Assembly: GCF_000264905.1 (NCBI RefSeq)
Contig: NW_006763156.1
Location: 98,987-162,986, forward strand
DNA length: 64,000 bases
Direction: 5' to 3'
Source: Stereum hirsutum FP-91666 SS1
Lineage: Eukaryota; Basidiomycota; Agaricomycetes; Russulales; Stereaceae
Part shown: in pieces, positions 35,156 through 45,644 of the stretch
Numbering within the stretch: the stretch's first letter is position 1
Layout of the letters: the number at the start of each line of letters is the position of its first letter
Made by a program: the position numbers and the translations under genes
The notes under the pieces: model-generated
Database searches by the model: none
The model's input: only the letters and a program-made list of their open reading frames with translations
What the model was told of the DNA's origin: nothing

Positions 35156-36007
35156 GTGGTCATCGACGTGACATTCCTGCCTACAGAGCCAAGAACTACG
35201 GCTGATACGTCAATGTGCATCTTGGATGGGATCCCAACTCTTTGCTCTACAAACAATCCATCCAGCACGTCTCCTACCATTACTTTGGTATCTAGCACAA
35301 CTTCCGCATCCACATCGACCTCGCATAGCGGATATGTCACGACATCAAGTAATTCATCCACATCATGGCAACACCTTTGGTACAGCCCGACGAGTACAGT
35401 AACGCAGAGCTCTGCATCCTCCACAGCATCTTCGGCGTCGACTGACAACCACTCCAATACTAGTAGTGGCAAAGCAAAAGTTATAGCTGGCGCTACGACA
35501 GGGGCGATAATCGGTTTTGTTGTCGTGTTATTGGCGCTGTACCTTCTACATCGCAAACTTCAATCGAGGAGGGGCTCAGAGTCAATGAGCAAGAAAGAGA
35601 AAACCAGCCAGATGAGCAATTTCGGAGAAGATAGAGAGCAATGTATGTTCAGATATATAGAGTCTCATCATCCAATTAATAACTACCTTTGCTTGACAGA
35701 TAATAATGTCGAAGACAGTCAGCGGTCGATGATTCCCACCAGCACACCGTCTCTGATCGAAGGTGGCACCAACATCACAACGTCATCGATTCCAGAGGTT
35801 GCTCTTTTACAAGCTGATATTGAGCGGCAGCGACTGCGCTTGATCGAGATAGAGAGGAATGAAGAGAGGTACGGAGAGATCATGAGAGAGGTCGTATCGC
35901 TGAGGCGCATGGTGAATACGCTTATGTCGGAGAGAGATTCCCAGAACCCGTTCAGCGATCATGCTGGCCCACCTAGTTATCGCAGTGGTGAATCTTCTGA
36001 GTCATAA
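35156..36007 (+). CDS. Ser/Thr-rich single-pass membrane protein, paralogue 1
   Basis: The open frame encodes a Ser/Thr-rich extracellular stretch, one transmembrane helix (GATTGAIIGFVVVLLALYLL) followed by basic residues HRKLQSRR, and a cytosolic tail. The tail has a helical charged segment (ADIERQRLRLIEIERNEER) and ends in PPSYRSGESSES. A 57-nt intron at 35643-35699 (gtatgt...cag) is likely; because it is a multiple of three without a stop, the frame stays open if it is retained. The start is unresolved: the first in-frame ATG is at 35213, and an upstream exon with a signal peptide may exist. The architecture is like WSC/Mid2-type wall sensors without a recognised sensor domain. Function is unknown. 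A related gene follows at 37480. Confidence 0.65.
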   Translation: MVIDVTFLPTEPRTTADTSMCILDGIPTLCSTNNPSSTSPTITLVSSTTSASTSTSHSGYVTTSSNSSTSWQHLWYSPTSTVTQSSASSTASSASTDNHSNTSSGKAKVIAGATTGAIIGFVVVLLALYLLHRKLQSRRGSESMSKKEKTSQMSNFGEDREQCMFRYIESHHPINNYLCLTDNNVEDSQRSMIPTSTPSLIEGGTNITTSSIPEVALLQADIERQRLRLIEIERNEERYGEIMREVVSLRRMVNTLMSERDSQNPFSDHAGPPSYRSGESSES

Positions 36008-37479
36008 CGCACTGTGTCACCCGTGTCTTTCAGAATGACAATCAGCTATGCACGCGTAGTGGTCCAGTTTGTGGCATTATTGCCGTTTTGACTCACGTCT
36101 TCCTCCAGGACGGACTGGTTCCTATATAATCAAGATTTCTGCCCGAACAGGCTCTGGAAAAATGACGACTTTGACAAGAACCTTGAGGACATACAAATTA
36201 TCGTAGCATTTCGCTCTTTTTTTCCACCGAACTTCGAGCCCAATTTGCACTCGGGAAACACCCTCTATCGGCATAATATCTGCCAGCTATGCTCAAGGTC
36301 GACTGAGAAGCTTTCCTTTCGCTCTATATTGGTGAGTTATCATCGACGGGTGTTCGAGACCTACTTCCCATGTTATTTACCTTATTATTTTGGTGACCTA
36401 CTTATTCCGGTATCCGCATCATTGCCGACACTATGCATGTGAGGTTTATTGCAGCCAGCGCGGACGGGAAGCTGGATATTGAGTCAGACACGTCGACTGT
36501 TGACTCTGTCTTCTCCGTAAAGTCGTGTCGTTTGAGAAGAGACCGTATCTGCGAGTGAATTTTTGACCTCGCTAAAGCTCGCTAATGCCCAACGGGACGC
36601 GACGATTGGCCCGATCGCAGATTTAAAGCCGTTTTAAACGGTTGCAGATACGGTCTAATGTGCGCATCCTGAGGATAGTCCAGGAGCCAAGTACAAGTAT
36701 TTCTGCGACACAACACCTCGCAGACATTCACTCTGGGTACTCACGAACTCTCCTCTGGGGAAACTTCGGTCCGACATCGAGTGATATTGTGCTTTGCCTG
36801 AACTACATTTATCCCACCTTCTATCAGGATGCTGTGCATCAAGCCCGATACGATTATATTGCACATCGAGGCAATACGTGACTTGCTGAGGCCTTCAAAA
36901 CTCATCCAAATATCATTCACCCATCATCACAGTACTTCAATAACTTTTCGGCCGCTCTTTTGAGACAGCTTAACCTGTGTTTCTCGTCTTGAAACTCAAG
37001 CAAAGTACTCGGCAGCCGTGATGGTATGCTGGTACGCGGTACTTTCTGTTGGTGATCTCTGTTATATCCCTCGATGCACAGGCTTCGAAAACTTGCACAT
37101 GATTGATCATCTGATGAAAAAATGTCACTTCCAATAGACCTCATGAAAAGTACGAGACATATATAACAATTTTGACTCGAAGACATACTGTAACAGCCTC
37201 AAATCCTACATTGTGCTCACGTACATCAGCACCCTGCTGAATAACTCGTACTGAAGGTATGTCGTCGTTACCATTTCGTCTGCTCGCAATTAACTACGTT
37301 GTTCTCTAGATCATCCCGAGTTATAGGGCGTGCGATTATTCCGACGATCATCCTGTTCACTTCCGACATCATATCAACCGGTACCAGTACTAGTATGGTA
37401 TTTCCCCTGGAACTTTATGTCTTCGCAAACGACTTAACGCGTTGCATGATCTATATTTAGATCCGAAACGAGCTGAAGA
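36008..37479. other. Intergenic between the two membrane-protein paralogues
   Basis: No supported gene. It contains the short foldback element at 36540-36656. Confidence 0.4.
36540..36656. repeat. Short foldback element (117 bp)
   Basis: AGACCGTATCTGC at the left end is repeated inverted (GCAGATACGGTCT) at the right end, 13 of 13 bases. The interior has partial secondary repeats (CTCGCTAA twice; TTTAAAGCCGTTTTAAACGG). No clear target duplication was seen. Confidence 0.65.
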
Positions 37480-38365
37480 ATGAGGCTGACCGGCTTCAGT
37501 ATGGCTACAAAGACGAGTGCTCCACTGACGGCTTCTTTGACGGCTTCTTTGAGGCCAGTCGCCGCTGCATTTCCCTTGTCAGAGGGAAGTTCAGATTCAT
37601 GGACGTCTCGTTTCAAAGAGTCAGATGTGGCCTCATGGGGTTGGTTTCATACGCCGGGAGCGACGAGCGCATCAAGCACCTCATTCAGCTCTTCATCGAC
37701 ATCTTTCACCACTAGCGCCTTCGGCTCCTCCACGAGCACCCCCAGCACCTCGCCGTCTGCTCAATCCAGAATAAGTATAATCGGTGGCATATTTGGACTC
37801 ATCGGAGCAGTGGTCGTCTTTTATTTTGTTCTTAGATACATATGGAGACGGAATTTTGCGCGGAGGGAGAGAGATAGTGAGATGGCCGTTGCAGGTGCCG
37901 TGGATCCCTTCCAAGGTGAGTATGAACCTGTGTACTATACCTTCCGTCGACGGCGCGAACAAGACAGCTTATCTCATTGTATTCACTCAAAGAGTTCTGT
38001 CCGACCTCTGGATAACGTAGCTGGATGTTATGAGAAAGGCACGTTGCTTGCACCGCGGGTCGAAACCGTTAGTAGTGAACCTGAACGACCTCGAGTTGCA
38101 GCGGAGCTGGAAGAACGACAGCCGTGTTCAGGCAATCCTCGTGTTGGCGAAGCATCCCGGGAATCGAGATGAAATATTGAGAGAGATGTCTGCGTTGAGG
38201 GAGACTATACATATAGTCCTATCAGAGAGGGCTGAGCACGCCCATCGCGACGTCAATAGGACACCCAGTTACCAGTCAAACGACCGCGACGGGTCACGAT
38301 GGTACGTTCGTTTCCATTCAAGAGCTTTCATCGTCATTTATAACACTTTACATTATTATTCTTAG
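37480..38365 (+). pseudogene. Ser/Thr-rich single-pass membrane protein, paralogue 2, apparent frameshift
   Basis: The layout matches the gene at 35156: a Ser/Thr-rich outer region, one helix (IIGGIFGLIGAVVVFYFVL) followed by RYIWRRNFARRER, then a tail. The intron 37916-38020 (gtgagt...gtag, 105 nt) fits in phase. The frame then runs through VSSEPERPRVAAELEERQ, matching the paralogue's SSIPEVALLQADIERQ, and stops at 38172. The expected continuation (EILREMSALRETIHIVLSER, then RTPSYQS) is present in another frame from about 38125 on. A single-base shift near 38115-38125 would explain this. It may be a pseudogene, a truncated but working protein, or a sequence error. The start is at 37480 or 37501. 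Confidence 0.55.
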
Positions 38366-38725
38366 CAGAGTGACTACGCCCAATGCAATTGAACGATGAT
38401 ACTGATGGCCGCATTGTTTCACTATAACGCTTGCATAGCATACGAGATTATATATCACATTGATTTTCGATCATTACAGATAGCGCCGTCCTTTGAAGTC
38501 CATCGTAGCGCTCGACGCCTGCATCGAGGTAAGCTGAATCAAATGCGGATATAAACATTCGCACTAAGTTCAACAAAAGTTGAAAGGGGGTTGCATCCGA
38601 ATCGGTGCTGCACTGGCTACATATCAACTTGCTTAGAAGCCTTAGGGAGATCTTTGGTTTCATGGGGTGAAAAAGAGCCGCCATCTCGCTTGATACGAAT
38701 CATGTCGATCCTAGCCGACTCCAGG

Positions 38726-40560
38726 TCATCGTCGTAGACCTAGGATGTTACCGCTGATCAGCGCAATGTCCGAGAATATGAAAAATTGCTGGCTCCTACT
38801 CACTACTGGTATAAATGTGGTTAATCCGTCTGCCGCTCCGATGCTCATGATAGTCTCTGATGGTCCTCCTCCATCTTCGTCGTGTTCCCATTGGTGTGAA
38901 TCCAACGGAGCACCAATATTGCCAAGCCAGCGATCCTGAGCGAAGACAGGCGGAGGTAGCGAACTGGTGGAGAGCCCTTCCTTCGGGTCATCAAATGTCT
39001 TCAGGTTGAGGAAAAGACGGTTGACGAGAATGTTGGGCATCCTACGGACAAACAAGCGTTGTTTAAGAGAAGTGAGATCATAGAGGGATTGAGAAATCAG
39101 TTACGCAGCGATGAAAGGGCTCGATATAAGGAGTAGCTGAGAGGTGAACTACGCAGTGAACACTAGTTAACTCCAAGGTCTCTCGGTATCTGACTCTGGA
39201 AATATTGCAACTTACCCCGGGGAGAAGAATTGCCGCCTACACGGTGGTGCAATCAAATATGTATGATGGGACGGACGTCATGATTAAAGAAAACCCACCA
39301 ATGCAGTAGCTGTCTCTGCGATCACAAATATAGAGATAGTTCTATTGAAAATCCGTTCTATAGATTAGACTAGGGCAATTAGACTTCGTGCTGCCTGCTC
39401 ACATAAAGTAGAATATCCCTAAAGAGGAGACCATCATTAGTCGTTTCTCCGTTAATGACACAAGACTTTACCATCTCTAAGGACAACTAGTATGATCCCC
39501 TTCTGTCCCTGTCGACGAAGTCCTCTGGCTGCATCGAGAGTCTTGACCATGGTCAGTATCAGGATGAAAATATCGAATACTACTAGTAGCATCGGTATCG
39601 CTATGGAAACTAACGATGTATTGAATCACAGATGAAACCCAAGAGATGAGACGACATACGCCTTGATTTACAAGAGGAGATCAGAAGATTTAGCGGGAAC
39701 GTGCAAAGAGGCTCACCTAGTTTGTATGATCAGATTTACAGCACTAACATCACCCGCACAGCGGGAGAGTGCGGAAAACAGGGTTGATTGTGATGAAATG
39801 GCGTCTACTAGGGGTATACTCTACGAAGAAAAATATTGCGTAGGCGTCAGTAGCCTATATAACTATGACGACGAGCGGGTCACTCTCTCACATAGAGATC
39901 GAGCGCTATCCGTGATCCTATCAGGGCAATAGCGGCGACCAGTATCACCTTACTCCGCGCATACAATGCATATACTCGAAGGAGCATCAAGACTAAATCG
40001 CAACGACCTTTAGCTAAGGTTACATCTTTCAATTTCAGCTACAGGGACTCACGTGAGGTGGTGCAATCTGAGAGTGCGCTACAGATTTGCGCTACTAGAA
40101 ACACACGAGAGCATCTGCACCACATCATTAATATGGAGTGAATGCAACTGATATCGGTTTCTACTCACTCTTGATCGGTGGCACTTCCGGGCAAGTTGGA
40201 GTACGTCTGAGCTATAAAGAACACGAGGAAGCTGTATCGGTTGATGAGAAAGAGAAAGGATGTCCCAGACATCTTTCTGTTCCACACAGCCTCGATTTCC
40301 ATGGGGAGGGTCTGTATGTATTCTGAGATCCATAACGCTATCACAGGTGGACTCTGTCAACAGAACAGCGCTGCACGGTGGTGGAATGAGAACTCACCGC
40401 TTGCTGATACCTGTATAGAGTTACTGGCTATCCTGAAAAGCGTACACAGCACAAAGGTAAATACCAAGCAGTGGCGAAATAGAGAGAAACATGAAAGGAC
40501 TCACCATATTCTCTGCGCTTCGACGAGTTGCTGCAAGGCGTCCGAGGGTGATAAAGACAT
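38726..40560 (-). CDS. DUF6533-type multi-pass membrane protein
   Basis: Read on the minus strand, a gene of many short exons. The start at 40560 gives MSLSPSDALQQLVEAQRI. A 22-nt micro-exon (ASNSIQ) then leads to SEYIQTLPMEIEAVW and FLFLINRYSFLVFFI, the hallmark N-terminal region of the DUF6533 family. Next come VFLVAQICSALSDCTTS and LMLLRVYALYARSKVILVAA (third and fourth helices), later IPMLLVVFDIFILILTMVKT, RTISIFVIAETATAL, and the terminal helix ending PNILVNRLFLNLKTFD. This is the seven-helix pattern seen in very large families of mushroom fungi, whose function is unknown; a receptor-like role is only a guess. A Gly/Asp-rich cytosolic tail follows and ends near 38726. Exon limits between helices are approximate. 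Confidence 0.75.
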
Positions 40561-41185
40561 GATGGGACCAGGGAGGTCCAGCTCCTGGGAATATGCACCC
40601 TCCGCTGCGTCGAGGGCTTTATGGGCGTGGACGCGAATTGAAGATAGAACGTATACAGCAACATCGCTACCGGGCGCGGAGGGAATTGCAACCATCAGGA
40701 AGACATCCTTTACTGAACAACGATGACCGACATCACAAGATAGATAGCCAAGCACACCAGGTCATGCAGAAGAACGAGATGAGAACGTGGAATCCACAAC
40801 CTTTTGAGCGGAAGCGATGTCATGATAGCTGTGCAGTGGATTTTCGCTGTAAGCACATACTTGCGCGCCGTGAAAGCATGAGGAACTACAGTGTCCTGCA
40901 TCCGCCGTCAGAGAACGTGTGAGAACAATCAGTATGCCAACAAACTCAAGGATAACTTCCGAATCGGAACCCACGAGCGGTTTCACACCGTGTACGGCGC
41001 AGACGCAATATCTGGGATTTATCTTCCCAGGGTTGAATGCCCCTATTGCTGAAATCGGTGGTGGGCGTTGATGTGAATTGACGACTAGAGGCGACACCAC
41101 GGTGAGATATGGGTTGAGATTATCCAGCGGGTACCACAACGTTGCATGACGCGCACAAGCTGAACCAGGACCTATCACATCCTCC
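40561..41185. other. Intergenic between DUF6533 and DUF6593-like genes
   Basis: A minus-strand open frame with a hydrophobic end (around 40710-40901) lies here but does not join cleanly to the DUF6533 start and was not called. Confidence 0.35.
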
Positions 41186-42017
41186 TCAATGCCCACCAAA
41201 CAACCCCTTCACGATCGCCTCTCCAATCGACTCGCCCACACCATCCGCAACAGCCTCAGCAAAAAAACCCTTCTCGCCATGATCCCCCATCGACGCCCCA
41301 CTCGCCAACAAGAACGTAGCCAGAATAAACACCTCCAGGAGACCGGGGACGGAGAACGTATCAGGGTATACGACGATGGAGGAAGGTTGGTGTTTGTCTT
41401 GCGGTTGATGCCAGATTGCGAGGGGGTGGGTGGGTTGTTCGCGGGATGTGAACTATGATAAAGGGATATAGGATATGGATGACGAGTAGTTGGGAGATCA
41501 GAAAGTTGTTGAAGGAGTGAGAAGGGGAGGGGGGAGACGTACGTGTACTGTCCTGTCTGGATGACATTTCGCAATATACAACCTCCCCGCATGGCCAATC
41601 GTCCTCGTCCTATGCAGCGATAACCATCATCAGAATCTCCCACCAACTCATGACGATACTACGAACTCACCTCGTCGCCTTATCATAAGGAAACCACTCC
41701 TTACACTTAACCTTCCCCCCTCCACCCACACTCGTCACCAATACCCTCGGACTCGAATGCTCCCAATCCACCACCGCAATCACCGCCCCATCGCTTCCCT
41801 TCAACGTCGATTTCGTCCGCTCAAATTGATAGATGGCGGCGTTGTAGAAGGATGAGGAGTGGATGCTGAAGGGTGTAGAGCCGTAAGAGTCGGAGATGGT
41901 GCAGTCGAAGATCTTGGAGTTGGGTTGCGAGAAGGTGAATGTTATGGGTTGAGGGGCGGGATGAGGATGAGATGGGTGTTGGGGCGGGACGTGGAAGCCG
42001 CTGGTGAAGTTTGACAT
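41186..42017 (-). CDS. DUF6593-like protein
   Basis: Minus strand, three exons 42017-41671, 41609-41543 and 41452-41186, in phase, 226 codons. After a His/Pro-rich start (MSNFTSGFHVPPQHPSHPHP) comes a single domain. Beta-strand-like segments ITFTFSQPNSKIFDCTISD, KSTLKGSDGAVIAVVDWEH and VKCKEWFPYDKATRRTRT lead to an invariant-looking GHAGRLYIAKCHPDR, AIWHQ and the C-terminal IVVYPDTFSVPGLLEVFILA. This order is what I recall for DUF6593 proteins, common in Agaricomycetes, with no known function. An in-frame upstream Met (42179) would lengthen the start. There is no signal peptide. The family call is by pattern only. Confidence 0.6.
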
Positions 42018-42677
42018 GGGGACGAGTGGCGTGGGTTTCGATGAGGTGGTCTTGTCTGCTAAACGCACGGGATTTGTGTTGACTGGACACAGAGAAGAGT
42101 CAAAGCCGTCGAAAGAAGACGAATGGGAAGATCTCACTAGCGTGCGTCCTGAGGCAAATATATGTAGGGTCATCGTCATTGGCAATCCACACCGCCATCA
42201 CCGCCATCACCAACACTGAATTCGGAATGCCGACGTTTCATCATGAAGTTCAGACTAGAAGATGAGTATAACCAATACCCCCTGCTTCTGAGCAAGGCAT
42301 CGCACATCATGCAGTGCACCAGTCGTCGGCGTCCTCAACGAGGGCAAACACAGTCTGAACATCAACGCCTACGCTCGGCGTGGGGCCACCGGCGTAAAAT
42401 ATTGAGCGCCGGTGTACGCTGATCACGATCAACACCGAGCAGCCTCGAGAAGAGTCTCAGGCAAGCCCTCCAAAGAAGCGGAGCACGTTCGATTACAACA
42501 AACTACAACGACAGTCCCCTCCAAAAATTACAAGCATGAGCACATTCTAATCTGTTCAGATCCGCACCTTCGGTCCCATTCTATAGCTATGGTTGATATA
42601 CAGCTTCTTCTTTTTCTCGTGACTTACACTCTTCTGCATTTGTCTATCGTGTGTGGTCGTCCATCGTCTATCGTGTC
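42018..42677. other. Intergenic between DUF6593-like and phosphoglycerate mutase genes
   Basis: No supported gene. It holds the promoter of the minus-strand DUF6593-like gene and the 3' region of the mutase gene. Confidence 0.4.
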
Positions 42678-45644
42678 TTAAGATTGGGCAGCGAGGAGCG
42701 AGCGGCCGGTCATTTCTATCGTAAAAAAAAGGCGTCAGTTCATAACATCGAGACCCATTGTGTAAACGCAAGGCGAGATAATAGAAACGCACCCTCCGGT
42801 TGGTCCAAACCCAGCAAAGCCAACACCGTCGGGGCAACATCACACAACGCCCCCTCCTCTTCATCCTCCTCCACCACCTTCGCCTTCGCCTTCTCTCCCT
42901 CCTTCCCGGCCTTCCCACCCGTCTTATCCTCCGTAAACTTAAACTTCTTCGGGTCGCCCGTCATGATGAACGGAACCGGATTGGTCGTATGCGCCGTATG
43001 CGGGTTCCCGTTCGCAGGGTTGATCATTTGTTCTGCGTTACCGTGGTCGGCGGTGATGAGAAGGATGTAGCCCGCTTCTTGGCAGGCTTTGTAGACTGTG
43101 CCGACGGCGGCGTCGGTGTGGCCGATGGCTTCGACGGCGGCGTCGTAGATGCCTGTGTGGCCGACCTGTATGAACATCCATGTCAGCGCGTTATCCCACA
43201 TAATCACATCGATTCACGAATACGAAGAGAATGGATGGATGAAGACGGTCCGCGAATGGGCGATGGGGGAGGGTGGATTTGAAAGTGCAGAAAGAGAAAG
43301 AGAAACGAACCATATCCGGCGGGGCGAAATTGCACATCACGAACTCGTGCGTGTCAGCCTTGACGACCTCCGCGACCTTATCCGCCACGGCCTGCACGGA
43401 CATCGATGGCTGTTTGTCGTAGGTCGCGACTTTGGGTGAGGCGATCATGTGGCGCTCTTCGTTCTCGAATTGTTTTTCGACGCCGCCGTTGAAGAAGAAA
43501 GTGACGTGGGCGTATTTCTCGGTCTCTGAATATTAGGGGAGGGGGTGGGAGGGAGGTGGGAGGGAGGTGGGAGGTGAGATGTCAGCGAGAGGGGGTGGGT
43601 GGAGGACGAGGACGAGATGACAGGAAGCGAACGTACCGGCGATGTGAGCCTGCTTAACGCCCTTCTTGCCGAGCCATTCGGCGAGGACGTTGGTCATGGC
43701 CTGGGGAGGGAAAGCGACAGGGAAGGGGAACTCGGCGTTGTAGCGCGACATGGTGGTGATATGCTGCACAAGGCAGAGTTAGTGTCATGATAATGATACC
43801 ACCGTAGACCATGATGAGGGGGAAACGTACGAGGTTTTTGGGGACGTCGACCTCCATGGGTTTGTCCGGAAGCCCAAAGACGCTGGCGATCTCCCGCATA
43901 CGGTCGGAGCGGTAGTTGAAGAAGAACAAGGTGTCGTCGTCTACCACCACCATCAGTAAACCACGATATATGCGCTGAGATGTCAGTCAAAAAAACTCAC
44001 CCTTGATCCTACTCTCACTCCCACCAAGCACGATCGGCTTCAAAAACTCATCCGTCTCATCCCTCTTATACGCCTCCTCAATACTCTTCACCAGATCCTC
44101 GCTCTTCTCCCCCTCTCCCTTAACAAGCCCATCAACCGCGATCTTCACCCTCTCCCACCTCTTATCCCTATCCATAGCATAATACCGTCCGACGGCGGTC
44201 GCGACGGTCCCGATCTTCTCCTTCTCGATGAAGGCGAGGAGATCCTTGGCGTATGTCGCGGAGGAACGGGGTGCGGTGTCGCGGCCGTCGCCGAAGAAGT
44301 GGACGTAGACGTGGGGGACGCCGATTTCTTTGGCGGTTTCGAGCAGGGCGTAGAGGTGGTTGATGTGCGAGTGGACACCGCCGTCGGAGACCTGGAGAGG
44401 GAGGACTAGTTAGTCCAATGAATGTTGGAACCCAGATGCGGAAGAAATAGAGAGAAAGTAGCGGGAAAATCGTGAGAAGTTTATTTTTGGACTCGTCGAA
44501 GCCCCTATTTCCTTCTGCAGCCCGAGGGCTACTGCTAGTGAGGAGTGCGCTTGTTGCTCGCGACGCAGATACACATTCAACAACAAGGTTGAGAGCGCAC
44601 GGCTGGGAATAAAACAGATCCCACGTCGTACGTGATCCATGGACAGGTCCATCTGCGGCGAGTCTGAAACTCGTAAGAGTGGCCAGTAATAGCTCCGACG
44701 GTTTACTTCAATCAGATTATGTTGGAATTGTTCTCCAAGCATGACACTGCGCGATGGAACACGACCCAAAGGGAGGACACGAACACCACAATTCCTATTC
44801 CACGGAGACAGTATACGTCCAACGGCCAGTCGTCGTGTGGCGTAACCCTGCGCCCGTAACAATGTGGCGCCACGAACGTGGGCGACGAAACAGCTGGGAT
44901 ACGAGCGCTTTGGGGATATGGGATGAGGCCCCTCTCGTACCACTCTATGTCATCTCAGTGAGCAAGTCCCTGCGAGGCCGCGCTCGACGCGGAGGTCTGC
45001 GCCACATTCAAATACAGATTACGGTCGCAGACCATCGATAGCGGTCTCCGCTTCGCACTCCATCCTCCAGCTCTCCCACCAAGACCACCGATACCAGCAT
45101 ACACATAAAGACGGAAAAAGAAGAAGACAAAAAAGAGAGAGGAGAGAGAACGTACCAAACCAAGAAGATGCAGCCGTCCGTTGGTCTCTTTCGCATGCTT
45201 GAAGCTCGCAACGATCGTCTCGTTCTTATGGAACTGCCTCTTCTTAATGGACACATCGATCCTCACGATATCCTGCCAGACAACACGGCCAGCGCCGATG
45301 TTTAAATGCCTATTGTCACTGTATCAGTCGAAATTCGTACAGGCCCGAAGACAGCAGAGTGGAAACGCACCCGACTTCAGAGTTGCCCATCAAGCCTTCG
45401 CTGAGACCGACCGCCGTTCCGTGAGCAGCGAGCGTACGATACGAGTGTTCTGCTCCGATGGTGTCCATGTTGGTCGTCGTGCCAGCAGAGATGGCATCGC
45501 CCTTTCCACCTTTTTCTGGCGCAACACCCCATCCATCGTGGACGCTATCATCGTCAACGTTAGCATCTCTCCGAACACTACAATAACCTGTTCAAGGAAA
45601 AACAGTACACACATGAGGCAGACCTTGTTCTTGACTTGGACCAT
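42678..45644 (-). CDS. 2,3-bisphosphoglycerate-independent phosphoglycerate mutase
   Basis: Interconverts 3- and 2-phosphoglycerate in glycolysis using two Mn ions and a phosphoserine intermediate. Minus strand from the ATG at 45644 (MVQVKNKVCLIVHDGWG, the VCLI/VHDGWG joined across intron 1) to the TAA at 42678. Landmarks in order are the catalytic Ser in MGNSEVGHLNIGAGRVVWQD, VSDGGVHSHINHLYALL, VHFFGDGRDTAP, GRYYAMDRD, FFFNYRSDRMRE, TFFFNGGVE, KVATYDKQPSMS, NFAPPDMVGHTG, the metal-binding ITADHGNAE and ALCDVAPTVLALL, then TGRSLLA. The metal and active-site motifs are complete. A Lys/Glu-rich insertion of about 24 residues lies between GDPKKFKFT and GALCDVAPT. One intron (44392-45155) is 764 nt, much longer than the others. 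Confidence 0.95.

Noticed and set aside
44410..44943. 177-codon frame inside the mutase intron as a separate gene
   Set aside because: No ATG start, no domain, and it lies between two perfectly joined coding exons of the host gene.
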